64,000 nucleotides of DNA. Source: Haloterrigena turkmenica DSM 5511. GTDB taxonomy: Archaea; Halobacteriota; Halobacteria; Halobacteriales; Natrialbaceae. The DNA is taken from assembly GCF_000025325.1 (NCBI RefSeq), contig NC_013743.1, positions 3,782,001-3,846,000 on the forward strand, given 5' to 3'. The notes beneath the pieces were generated by a model. It saw nothing but the letters and a program-made list of their open reading frames with translations, did no database searches and had not been told where the DNA came from. This document shows, piece after piece, positions 16,720 through 24,991 of the stretch; within the stretch, counting starts at the first letter, position 1; every line of letters starts with the position of its first letter. The position numbers were made by a program, and so were the translations under genes.

Positions 16720-16723
16720 ATGA
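16487..16723 (+). CDS. Possible small ORF upstream of and overlapping the hydrolase gene
   Basis: A 78-codon ORF with an ATG about 28 nt after a TATA-like element. Its stop overlaps the hydrolase ATG by 4 nt (ATGA), as in coupled cistrons. Against it: the product is not acidic, resembles no family I know, and its codons lack the strong G/C third-position bias of neighbours. It may instead be the 5' untranslated region of the hydrolase mRNA. Confidence 0.28.
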   Translation: MITSRTVELPDGRRSAGRCGTDGTGVRAVPTIAREKVDNDRALSVGVLFQTSAFGRQLERCPAVVPSPSHAGGSARES

Positions 16724-17628
16724 CGGGGACCGGCGTCGCAACGGTCGGTGACTGTCGAATCGCCTACCGGCGCGCGGGGACGAGCGGCCCGCCCGTCGTC
16801 CTCTGTCACGGCGCCGGGATCGACGACGCGACGGTGTCGTGGCGCCACGCCATCGACGCCCTCTCCGAGGACTACCGCGTCTACGCGATCGACTGGCCTG
16901 AGTACGGCCGCAGCACCGGCTCGGTCACCCACACGATCGAGACCTACGTCGACGTCCTCGCCGGCTTTCTCGAGTCGCTCCCCTACGAGCGGGTCTCGTT
17001 GGTCGGAATCTCGATGGGCGGGGGCGCGGCGCTGGGCTACGCGCTCGAGCGACCCGACCGGATCGAGCAGTTGGCGCTCGTGGATAGCTACGGGCTGGGC
17101 GGGCGGCTTCCTAACGCCCTCCCGTGGAAACTGCTGTCGCGGGTACCCGGGATGACGGAGTTCGGCAAGATCGCCGCCGGGGCCACCACCGATAGCGTCA
17201 GGCTGGTCCTCGACAGTCTCGTCGCCGATTCGGGCGGCCTCTCCGACGAATTCGTCGACGACGCCCGGGCGAAGCTGATGGAGCCCGGCTCGATCCAGGC
17301 CTTCAAGGAATTTCAGGGGAACGAACTCTCGTACGACGGCCGCGTCGCGACGAACTTCGTCGACGACCTCGAGTCGCTATCCGTCCCGACGCTGCTGATC
17401 CACGGCGAGGAGGACCCACTCGTTCCCCTCGAGTGGTCGGTGCGAGCGGCGGAACTGATTCCGGAGGCCGAGCTGGACGTGATCGAAAACTGCGGTCACT
17501 GGGCGCCTCGAGAGCGCCCCGAGCGGTTCAACGAGAGCCTCCGAAACTGGCTTCCGGACCGCCGCTGTGCGCCGACACCCGAGTATCCGCTGGCCGAGAT
17601 GCCCGGGATCACTCGCGTCGGCGATTGA
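16720..17628 (+). CDS. Alpha/beta hydrolase
   Basis: A 302-residue hydrolase of the alpha/beta fold. The oxyanion region is HGAGIDD (30-36), the nucleophile is S98 in GISMGG, the acid is the Asp in HGEEDPLVP and the base is the His in NCGHWAPRE. A helical cap lies around 130-215. Such enzymes cleave esters, lactones or C-C bonds; nothing nearby fixes the substrate. No signal peptide is visible, so it is probably cytosolic. The gene may be preceded by a coupled small ORF and ends next to a hairpin-rich region shared with polC. Confidence 0.92.
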   Translation: MTGTGVATVGDCRIAYRRAGTSGPPVVLCHGAGIDDATVSWRHAIDALSEDYRVYAIDWPEYGRSTGSVTHTIETYVDVLAGFLESLPYERVSLVGISMGGGAALGYALERPDRIEQLALVDSYGLGGRLPNALPWKLLSRVPGMTEFGKIAAGATTDSVRLVLDSLVADSGGLSDEFVDDARAKLMEPGSIQAFKEFQGNELSYDGRVATNFVDDLESLSVPTLLIHGEEDPLVPLEWSVRAAELIPEAELDVIENCGHWAPRERPERFNESLRNWLPDRRCAPTPEYPLAEMPGITRVGD

Positions 17629-17657
17629 TTACGGTCGACTAATTTCGATGGCCGGAA

Positions 17658-17866
17658 GCACGGCTCGAGCAACGCGAGAGCCGTGCGATCCGGGGGAGGG
17701 CAGGCGTTCATCCGTTACGACCGCGAGAGAGCGCCGCAGGCGCTCTCGAGCGGGCCGACGACCGATGTGAACGAACGACTGAAAGGAGTGAGAGAACGGA
17801 GGGCGGAGTGCTTTTCATCAACGTTTTGCCGAGTGCGGTCGCGGAGCGACCGCACGCAGAGCAAAA
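17658..17866. repeat. Cluster of three strong hairpins between convergent genes
   Basis: Three perfect stems: 17658-17686 (9 bp, 11-nt loop), 17727-17747 (9 bp GAGAGCGCC, loop GCA) and 17833-17855 (10 bp GTGCGGTCGC, loop GGA). The last is nested in outer arms TTTTGC (17824-17829) and GCAAAA (17861-17866). The two short loops are of GNA type closed by C-G. The segment between hairpins (gaacgaacgactg, ggagtgag) resembles motifs of the 34.6-kb repeat. Lying between the hydrolase and polC stops, it may act as a two-way terminator or be a dispersed repeat. Confidence 0.6.
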
Positions 17867-17873
17867 GGTTGTT

Positions 17874-20800
17874 TCACATGAAGTCTTCAATCCCACTCTG
17901 CTTGTTCTTGTCGTTCTCGAAGATGCTCTCGAGCGAGCGCTCGAGCACCTCTAACCGCTGTTTCGTGTAGTCGCGACAATCGTACTCGTCGGCGACCTTG
18001 ATCGCGGTCTGCATGTACTTGTTGACCGAGCCCTTGTGGACGGTGAGGTTGACGCGGCCGCCGCATTCGCGGCAGTCGCCGGTCAGGGGCATTCGGCGGA
18101 ACTTCTCGCCGCAGTCGAGACAGCGGGTCTCCTGTCGGGAGAAGGCCCGCAGGTTCCCGATCAGGTCCGGCAGGAAGTGGTACTCGATGACCCGCTCGGC
18201 GACGTCAGTCTCGTCGACGGCCTCGAGTTTCCGCGAGAGCTCGAGCTGGGCGTCCATCTTGTCCATCATCGAGCCCAACGTCTTGTACGCCGAGAGGTCG
18301 GGCCCCATCGCGATGTCGGTGGTGTCGTGGGTGTGTTCGAAGCCGGTGTATTCGAGGTCGGTGCCGAGGTTCTCCTCGGCGATCTGGACGTCGACCTCCT
18401 CGGGATCGGCCTGCTCGCGGGTCGCGAGGTAGAACTCGCGGGGATACTGCGAGACGACGTCCATGTTGTGGGCCTCGTCGTCGATCTCCGAGGGGTCGAT
18501 GCGGGAGGACATGACGAGCGGGGCGTCCATCTTCCCCCCGCGCTGGTCGGGCAGGAAAGACTTACTGAAGTTGAGAAGTCCGTCGAGTAGCAGCATCACG
18601 CAATCTTCGTCACCGTCGCAGTTGCGCCGTTTCGCGGCGTGAAAGTACGGATGAGCGTATCCGACTGCCGCGCTCGTGAAACCGATAACTCTCCCGACAG
18701 TTGCCGCGCTCGTGTGGGGTGCCATCCCGAACACCAGCTCTCCGACCAGTTCCTGCCGATCCTCGAACTCGTAGAACGGCTCGAGGCCGTAGTACTGCTC
18801 CAAGAGATCGTCGATGAAGTCGGCGGTCTGGAGCATGTGCTCGGCGGCGCCGTCCGAGAGGACGATATCCTGTACTTTCAGCTCCACGAGCTGGTCCTCG
18901 TGGGTCAGCGGCTCGCCGTGGATATCCTCCTCGTATCCCAGCGCCTGTAGCTGGCCGACGTCGACGTCGAGTTCGCTGGCGCGGACGGACGTGACCGGGA
19001 GGTCGGTCATGTCGTAGCGGACGGTGCCATCCTTGAACGCCGAGACGTCGTGTTTCGCGCGCAGGATCCCCTTCTCGATGGGTTCGGGGATCTTGTTCGA
19101 CGAGGTCAACCCCTTGACGCCTTTCAGGATGTCGAAGGCGTTCTCGCGTTCCCCGACCGACTCGAGGGCCGAGCGGAACTCGTCGTTGACGTCGACCTCG
19201 CGGTTCTCGACGCAGGTTCCCTCGCGTTCACAGCGGTCGCACTCGACGCGGCCGGCGTCGTCGGGCTCGAGGGACTCGTCGCAGTCGGGACAGCGGTAGT
19301 CGGGTTCGGTCCGCGCGTCGCAGTCCGGACAGCGGTTCTTGAACGTCTCCGTCGCGCAGTCGGGACAGCGCTGGCGGCCGACTTGGAGTTCGACGACGCC
19401 CGGCGTGTCGGACATCGTCTCGGCGTGCTTGGCGGCGTCGGCGACGTTGCGCTGTGCGCCGCCGGCCTCGCCGATCGGGAACAGCGTGTGCACGGGCGGG
19501 CTGAGGTCGCGGCTCTCTGACTTCTCCGGGCGTCCCATCCGGTTGCCGATCCGCGTGGGGGCGCGCTCGCGCACCTGAAACGGTGCGACTTCGTTGACAG
19601 CCTCGATGGCGTTGGCGCCGTCGGGTTCGTCCTCGCGGCCCCAGTTGCGGGCCCGCTCCGAGAGGTCGTCCGCGGACCACGTGCGCTCGAGTTCGATGCT
19701 CGGTTCCTCCTCCCCTCCGTCACGGTCGGCGTCGAGATCTAAGGCGGCGCCGTCGGCGACGGCTCGCCGCGGTTCGCAGCCGACGGTGCGGACGAACGGC
19801 CGCCAGTCGTCGATTTCGATGCGGTCCGCGTCGGGGCGCTGGCGGTGCTCGATGACAATCGTCTCGAGGGCGTCGGCGACGACGTCGGCGTATGCGAGGA
19901 CGAGGATGCTGTCGTCCCCGTTGCCGTTCACGCTGCCGTCGCCGTCCTGCTCGATCCGTCCCTCGGCGACCGCCGCCGCGAGGTCACAGAAGGCGTCGAC
20001 CGAAATGTCGTGCCAGAGGTAGGTGTACTCGGGGTGGAGCGGCGCGTCGTACTCGACGGCCCACTCGAGGGCTTCCTCGGGCTCGGGGAACTCGAGGTCG
20101 ATTCGGGGGTCGTCCTCGAGGGCCTGGACGTCGGCGCCGGCGGCCGCTAAGTCCTGGACCCACCACTCGTAGGTGTAGGAGGCGGGCGCGAGCGGGTGGT
20201 TGTTCTCGACGAACTCGCCGTAGTTGACGAGGTACTCGCCCAGGTCCAGAATCTTCTCGACGCCGTTTCTGATCTCGAGGGCGTCCTCGGGGTCGTCGAT
20301 CCGGCGGACGTCACCGTTGGCGAGTTTGACCGTCGGCCCCTCGATGGAGTCGACGGGGACGACCCCCGCCGCCTTGCCGGGGCGTTCGGTCTTGATTTGG
20401 GTCCCGGTCGCGAGGAAGTCGTCGACCAGATGCATCGCGGCGGGGTGGACGCCGGCGGTCGCGAAGCCGTGGTTGCGCGCGCGACCGTAGCGCAGTCGGA
20501 ACCCGCCCTCCGCGCAGGGGTGAGAGAAGACGGGGCGGCCGGCGATCAGGTCCCGGAGGAACTTCGTGGACTCCTCGACGCGCGGGGGACCCTGCGGTTC
20601 GTCGGCGTCGTCGCCGTCCGCGGGGTCCTCGCCCTCGCTCTCGTCGGCAGCCTCATCCTCGTCGGCGTCGTCCTCGCCGTCCCCTTCGTCGGCCGCGTCG
20701 TCGTAGTAGGTGCCATCGATCAGGTCCTGGAGCCACGGCCAGTCGATCTCGTCCAGGTTGCGGGTGTAGCGCTGGATCTTCGGCGCCTTGAGCGCGATCC

Positions 20801-21542
20801 CCTCGGCCATGACCAGACACATCCCGCCGCGGGCGCTGTTGGTGTCGACCCGCTCCAAGTCGCGAAAGCCCGAGACCTCCTCGTCGCCGGTGGCCTCGCC
20901 GTCCAACATGATCGGCATGTGCTTGGCGATGAACTTCGTCTCCTTGTCCTTGGGCGTGTACTGGAGACCGGTCTCCTTGTCGTAGAGGGCGATCTCCTCG
21001 GCGTAGCGCTCGATCTCCTCGTCGCGGGCGCTGAACTGCTCGATCCCCACGAGGGCGCGGGTGTAGTCGGCGACGAGCACCGAGAGGGCCTGCGCCGTGC
21101 CGCCCGCCGAGCGGATCGGGCCGGCGTAGTAGACGTTGACGAACTCCGTCCCGTCGTCGTTCTCTAAGATCTCGACCTTGTCGATCCCCTCGATGGGCGC
21201 CGCGACGACCCCCTCGGTCAGCAGGGCGACCGCGGTGCGGACCGCGCCCTCGACCTTCCCGGCCTTGGACTCGTAGTCGCCGACCCGGCCCTCGGCGAAG
21301 TCCTCTGCGAGTTCGAGGGCGGCCTCCTCGCGGCTCATCTCCCCCTCGAGTTCGCGGACGCGCTCGGCGACGCCGTCGATCCCGAGGATGTTCTCGACGC
21401 GGTCGGCCATGTCCCGCGCGGTCGGAATCTCGACCTCGGGTTTCGGGTCCGCGCCGCGCTCCTTGGCTCGTTCGGCGACGTCGAAGGCCTCGTCTAACTG
21501 GGACTCGAGCCGCTCGAAGTAGCGTTCGTCTGCCTCGCGCAT
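17874..21542 (-). CDS. polC: DNA polymerase D large subunit DP2
   Basis: A 1222-residue catalytic subunit of the archaeal replicative polymerase PolD. Seen: the N-terminal DP2 region with YYAGPIRSAGGTAQAL (about 138), an acidic haloarchaeal insertion around 270-310, a zinc-ribbon block with repeated CPDC pairs (about 720-785), the catalytic region NCDGDEDCVMLLLDGLLNFS (aspartates of the DGDED and LLDG segments) and a C-terminal zinc module CLDCGEKF...CRECGG. The last residues QSGIEDFM fit a PCNA-interacting PIP box. No intein interrupts it. The small exonuclease subunit DP1 is not in this window. Confidence 0.98.
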   Translation of the reverse strand: MREADERYFERLESQLDEAFDVAERAKERGADPKPEVEIPTARDMADRVENILGIDGVAERVRELEGEMSREEAALELAEDFAEGRVGDYESKAGKVEGAVRTAVALLTEGVVAAPIEGIDKVEILENDDGTEFVNVYYAGPIRSAGGTAQALSVLVADYTRALVGIEQFSARDEEIERYAEEIALYDKETGLQYTPKDKETKFIAKHMPIMLDGEATGDEEVSGFRDLERVDTNSARGGMCLVMAEGIALKAPKIQRYTRNLDEIDWPWLQDLIDGTYYDDAADEGDGEDDADEDEAADESEGEDPADGDDADEPQGPPRVEESTKFLRDLIAGRPVFSHPCAEGGFRLRYGRARNHGFATAGVHPAAMHLVDDFLATGTQIKTERPGKAAGVVPVDSIEGPTVKLANGDVRRIDDPEDALEIRNGVEKILDLGEYLVNYGEFVENNHPLAPASYTYEWWVQDLAAAGADVQALEDDPRIDLEFPEPEEALEWAVEYDAPLHPEYTYLWHDISVDAFCDLAAAVAEGRIEQDGDGSVNGNGDDSILVLAYADVVADALETIVIEHRQRPDADRIEIDDWRPFVRTVGCEPRRAVADGAALDLDADRDGGEEEPSIELERTWSADDLSERARNWGREDEPDGANAIEAVNEVAPFQVRERAPTRIGNRMGRPEKSESRDLSPPVHTLFPIGEAGGAQRNVADAAKHAETMSDTPGVVELQVGRQRCPDCATETFKNRCPDCDARTEPDYRCPDCDESLEPDDAGRVECDRCEREGTCVENREVDVNDEFRSALESVGERENAFDILKGVKGLTSSNKIPEPIEKGILRAKHDVSAFKDGTVRYDMTDLPVTSVRASELDVDVGQLQALGYEEDIHGEPLTHEDQLVELKVQDIVLSDGAAEHMLQTADFIDDLLEQYYGLEPFYEFEDRQELVGELVFGMAPHTSAATVGRVIGFTSAAVGYAHPYFHAAKRRNCDGDEDCVMLLLDGLLNFSKSFLPDQRGGKMDAPLVMSSRIDPSEIDDEAHNMDVVSQYPREFYLATREQADPEEVDVQIAEENLGTDLEYTGFEHTHDTTDIAMGPDLSAYKTLGSMMDKMDAQLELSRKLEAVDETDVAERVIEYHFLPDLIGNLRAFSRQETRCLDCGEKFRRMPLTGDCRECGGRVNLTVHKGSVNKYMQTAIKVADEYDCRDYTKQRLEVLERSLESIFENDKNKQSGIEDFM

Positions 21543-21543
21543 G

Positions 21544-21963
21544 TCAGAGCCACAGGTCCAGTTCGGTGGTCTCGTCGTACTCGCGCTCGAGGGGCTCCTC
21601 GAAGACGCGCATGTAGACCTCGCCGGCCCAGACGGTCGCCTCGTTCAGGTGGCCGGAATACGTCGTCCCCTCGTCGTCCGAGAGGACGGCGTGGGTGTGT
21701 GCGAATCGGTCGTCATCCAGCCACGAGACGTTGCCGACGCAGCTGGCGACCTCGAGCGGTTCGTCGAACTCGATCGGGTAGTACTCGCACTCCGCTTGAT
21801 CGTAAAACCAGAGTTCCGCGTCCCGGACCGCGCCGAGGGCGGTAAACCAGGCCGCGTCGGCCTCGACCTCCTCGGCGAGCGACTCGATCTCGGCCCGCCA
21901 GTCGGCGCCGTGCTCGAGGCGGGCGACGTACTCGCCCGTGGTTTCGACGGCTCGATAGTTCAT
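21544..21963 (-). CDS. PPC (DUF296) domain protein
   Basis: A 139-residue single-domain protein of the PPC/DUF296 family (plants-and-prokaryotes conserved, found in AT-hook proteins of plants). Seen: YVARLEHGADWRAEIESLA, AAWFTALGAVRDAELWFYD, HTHAVLSDDEG and GHLNEATVWAGEVYMRVFEE, the metal-site histidines and beta core of the fold. Archaeal and bacterial members form trimers; their role is unclear though DNA binding is often assumed. Only one base separates its stop from the polC start, so the two are co-transcribed. Confidence 0.93.
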   Translation of the reverse strand: MNYRAVETTGEYVARLEHGADWRAEIESLAEEVEADAAWFTALGAVRDAELWFYDQAECEYYPIEFDEPLEVASCVGNVSWLDDDRFAHTHAVLSDDEGTTYSGHLNEATVWAGEVYMRVFEEPLEREYDETTELDLWL

Positions 21964-22307
21964 ACCAATGTGCTGTGTTCGGCCGGAAGAAAAAGACCAC
22001 GGGTTGGCGCGCGGACGACGGTCCGCCTCGGCCGGCGCGATACCGTGGTAGAGGGAGGTCGCGTCCGACGTCCGCGCGCATATCGAGGGGCGCGTTGATA
22101 TAAATAAACGATACATTCAGAGATATTATAGTGTTTTTGTCAATATCGATGAAGAAGAATATCGCCATTAATGTACAGTATAATGCAATAACGTGCGAAA
22201 ACGAGACTAACAGGATCTAGTACTAGTCCATTAGGGATCAGTAACAACTGATTTGCATTCGTTAGACGGTTGATACCAAAATAGATCGATTGGTATCACC
22301 AACCAAG
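21964..22307. other. 344-bp AT-rich promoter region
   Basis: This stretch separates the PPC-polC operon (minus) from the peptide ABC operon (plus). It is strikingly AT-rich from 22095 to 22300. Toward the minus strand, gtttatttatatc near 22093-22112 may be the TATA element. Toward the plus strand it carries ctagtactag (22215-22224) and a perfect 9-bp inverted repeat at 22271-22298, ten bases before the ATG. Confidence 0.5.
22271..22298. promoter_or_regulatory. Candidate operator before the peptide ABC transporter operon
   Basis: TGATACCAA and TTGGTATCA form a perfect 9-bp inverted repeat with a 10-nt spacer, ending nine bases before the ATG at 22308. A dimeric repressor bound here would cover the start region. 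I cannot name the regulator. Confidence 0.5.
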
Positions 22308-23888
22308 ATGGTGGTGAACCAGTCAACGACGCGGCGGCACCTCCTCGCTTCGGGGGCCGCGATTTCCGCGTCAGTCATCGCAGGGTGCATCGGCGGCGGC
22401 GGTGGCGGCGACGGGAAAGCCTTCCGCTTCACGCAAGAGCAGTCGCGAGAGGAGCAGTTCGATCCCGTCGTCTCGAACGACGCGTACAGCTTTCAGGTGA
22501 TTCAGCTCGTCTTCGACGGGCTCTACGAGTACAGCGAAGGACTCGAGCTCCAGCCGAAACTCGCGACGGGCGAGCCGACCGTCGAGCGCGACGGCACGCG
22601 GTACATCTTCGAGATCGTAGAGGGTGCCACGTTCCACAACGGAAACGAAGTGACCGCCGGAGATGTCGCGCACTCCTTTACCGCGCCGGTCGAGGAGGAG
22701 ACGGAGAACGCCTCGGAGTACGACATGATCGAGAGCACCGAGGTCATCGACGACTATCAGCTCCAGGTCGACCTCGGGGAGGATCCGTACGGCCCGTTCG
22801 AACTCGCGACGATGGGCGTGACGGTGGTCCCAGAGAGCGCTCGAACCGAGGACCGCGAGGCGTTCAACACGAATCCGATCGGCTCGGGACCGTTCACCTT
22901 CGCCGAACTCCAAGAGAACGAGTACGTCGAGATCGAACGCAACGACGACTACTGGGACGACCTCGAGCCGAACCTCCAGCGGGTCCGCTTCGAAGCTCAC
23001 GACGACAACGCGGGTCGCGTCTCCGACATCCGGTCGGGGAACACCGACGCCATCGCCGGCGTGCCCAACGAGGACTGGAGCGTCCTCGAGAACGAGGAGA
23101 ACGTCACTCTTCATTCGGCGGAGAGTCCGACGTTCATGTACATGGCGTTTAATTGTAACGAGGGGCCGACAACGAGTCCCGAAGTGCGGCGAGCGATCGC
23201 CCACTCGTTCTCGATGTCGGACTTCATCGAGTCGAACGCCGCGAACGTGGCGTCGCCGATGTACAGTCCGATCCCGCCCGTCGTCAATGAGGTCTGGGGC
23301 TTCCCCGAGGACGAGTATCAGGAACTGTTGCCGTCGTACGACCCCGAGGAGGCGCAGTCGCTACTCGACGAACACGCGCCCGACGGCTTCACGCCGACGA
23401 TCATCACGCCGGAGGGAATCCGCGCCCAGTTAGCCGAACGGATCGCGACTCGGTTGGACGAGATCGGGTACGGTGCGGACGTACAGGTACTGGACTTCGC
23501 GACGCTGGTCGACACCTACACCAGCGGAAGCGCCGACGACTACCAGATGTACCTGCTGGGCTGGACCGGCGGTCCCGATCCGGACTACTACCTCTACCCG
23601 CTGTTCCACGAGAGTCAGGCGGGAACGAATCAGGGCCACTTCTACGGCGGGAGCGACGGGTTCCACGAGGCGATCGCCGAGGGACGCAACTCCGCTGGAC
23701 AGGAGGAGCGCTACGACATTTACGAGCCCGTCATCCGAGAGATCGTCGAACAACTGCCTGCCCTCCCGGCGTTCACGCAGGACAACACGATGGCCTCGCG
23801 CAACTACGTCCAGGACCTGCAGGCACACCCGGAAGTGACGCGGAACCCGACGCTCGTCGCAGAGTATACGAACGTATCGATGGAGTGA
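22308..23888 (+). CDS. Peptide/nickel-type ABC transporter substrate-binding lipoprotein
   Basis: A 526-residue solute-binding protein of family 5 (SBP_bac_5, DppA/OppA-like). The N-terminus has a twin-arginine signal TTRRHLLAS, a hydrophobic run and the lipobox VIAGC, so it is probably Tat-exported and lipid-anchored outside the cell. The mature part has the typical YEYSEGLELQPKLATG, WTGGPDPDYYLYPLF and late EQLPALPAFTQ segments. First gene of a five-gene operon. The ATG after ccaag was preferred to an upstream TTG. The substrate (peptide, sugar or nickel chelate) is not determined by sequence. Confidence 0.95.
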   Translation: MVVNQSTTRRHLLASGAAISASVIAGCIGGGGGGDGKAFRFTQEQSREEQFDPVVSNDAYSFQVIQLVFDGLYEYSEGLELQPKLATGEPTVERDGTRYIFEIVEGATFHNGNEVTAGDVAHSFTAPVEEETENASEYDMIESTEVIDDYQLQVDLGEDPYGPFELATMGVTVVPESARTEDREAFNTNPIGSGPFTFAELQENEYVEIERNDDYWDDLEPNLQRVRFEAHDDNAGRVSDIRSGNTDAIAGVPNEDWSVLENEENVTLHSAESPTFMYMAFNCNEGPTTSPEVRRAIAHSFSMSDFIESNAANVASPMYSPIPPVVNEVWGFPEDEYQELLPSYDPEEAQSLLDEHAPDGFTPTIITPEGIRAQLAERIATRLDEIGYGADVQVLDFATLVDTYTSGSADDYQMYLLGWTGGPDPDYYLYPLFHESQAGTNQGHFYGGSDGFHEAIAEGRNSAGQEERYDIYEPVIREIVEQLPALPAFTQDNTMASRNYVQDLQAHPEVTRNPTLVAEYTNVSME

Positions 23889-23987
23889 TCTGGCGACCCG
23901 ACGCCGCGTCCCGGTTCCGAACGGTTCCGCACGGATCAGGAGGCGGCCGACCGGGGGCCACGAAACGACCGACCGACTCGCGAACAC

Positions 23988-24989
23988 ATGAAACTGCTCA
24001 AGTACACGATACATAGAGTCTTGCAGGCGATTCCCGTCCTGATCGGGATCTCCGTCATCACGTTCCTCCTCGCGAACCTCGGACCGGGCGATCCGGTCAG
24101 CCTCATGCTGCAGGGACAGGAACACAGCGAGGAACTGGTTCGATCGATCGAACAGCGGTACGGACTCGATAGACCGCTGCACGAACGGTACCTGACGTAT
24201 ATGGCCGGCCTCGTACAGGGTGACCTCGGCCGGAGCATCCACTACCAGCGACCGGTCGCCGGCCTCATGCTGGATCGGCTCGGACCGACGCTCCTGCTGG
24301 TGCTGTCGGCGTACGCGTTCGCGCTGGTCACGGCGATACCGCTCGGCGTTATCGCCGCCGACAGACGTAACGAACCGACCGATCACGTCTCGAGAATCGT
24401 CGCGCTCGTCGGCGTCAGTACCCCGTCGTTCTGGATCGGGATCGTCCTGATCCTCGTCTTCGCGGTCAAACTCGGGTGGCTTCCCTCGAGCGGGCTCGTC
24501 TACCCGTGGCGACCGCCGAGCGCCTACCGGTGGATCGACGGCCACCTTGAGCTGTACTATCAGTCGTTGCGGCACCTGCTGCTTCCGATGATCGCGCTGG
24601 GAACCCTGCAGATGGCGACGATCATGCGCGTCGAGCGCACGCAGATGATCGAGTCGCTGCAGGGCGAGTACGTCAGGCTGGCTCGCGCGTACGGCGTCCC
24701 CGAGCGGACGGTCCTGCGGAAGCACGCCTTTCAGCCGGCACAGCTCCCGATCATCACAATCGTCGGTCTCAACCTCTCGACCGCGATCGGCGGCGCGGTG
24801 CTGGTCGAAACGGTCTTCGACATCAACGGGATGGGACGGCTGTTCATCGACGCGATCCAGTCGAACGACTATCAGTTGGTGATGGGGATCACGATGACGC
24901 TCGGCGCGCTGTTCGTGATCGGCGTCATCATCACGGACATCTCGTACGCGTACATCGACCCGCGAGTCACCTACGGTGAGAGAAACTAA
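23988..24989 (+). CDS. DppB-like ABC transporter permease
   Basis: A 333-residue inner-membrane permease with about six helices. The family N-terminus LLKYTIHRVLQAIPVLIGISVI is followed by the hallmark LGPGDPV. The EAA loop (VRLARAYGVPERTVLRKHAF, about 225-245) contacts the ATPases. It pairs with the DppC-like permease two bases downstream. A 99-bp gap after the binding-protein gene is the largest in the operon, allowing the binding protein to be made in excess. Confidence 0.95.
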   Translation: MKLLKYTIHRVLQAIPVLIGISVITFLLANLGPGDPVSLMLQGQEHSEELVRSIEQRYGLDRPLHERYLTYMAGLVQGDLGRSIHYQRPVAGLMLDRLGPTLLLVLSAYAFALVTAIPLGVIAADRRNEPTDHVSRIVALVGVSTPSFWIGIVLILVFAVKLGWLPSSGLVYPWRPPSAYRWIDGHLELYYQSLRHLLLPMIALGTLQMATIMRVERTQMIESLQGEYVRLARAYGVPERTVLRKHAFQPAQLPIITIVGLNLSTAIGGAVLVETVFDINGMGRLFIDAIQSNDYQLVMGITMTLGALFVIGVIITDISYAYIDPRVTYGERN

Positions 24990-24991
24990 CC

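Noticed and set aside
19196-19400. CRISPR-like regular repetition in the middle of polC
   Set aside because: The repetition comes from repeated CPDC zinc-ribbon codons in the DP2 protein, not from a repeat-spacer array.
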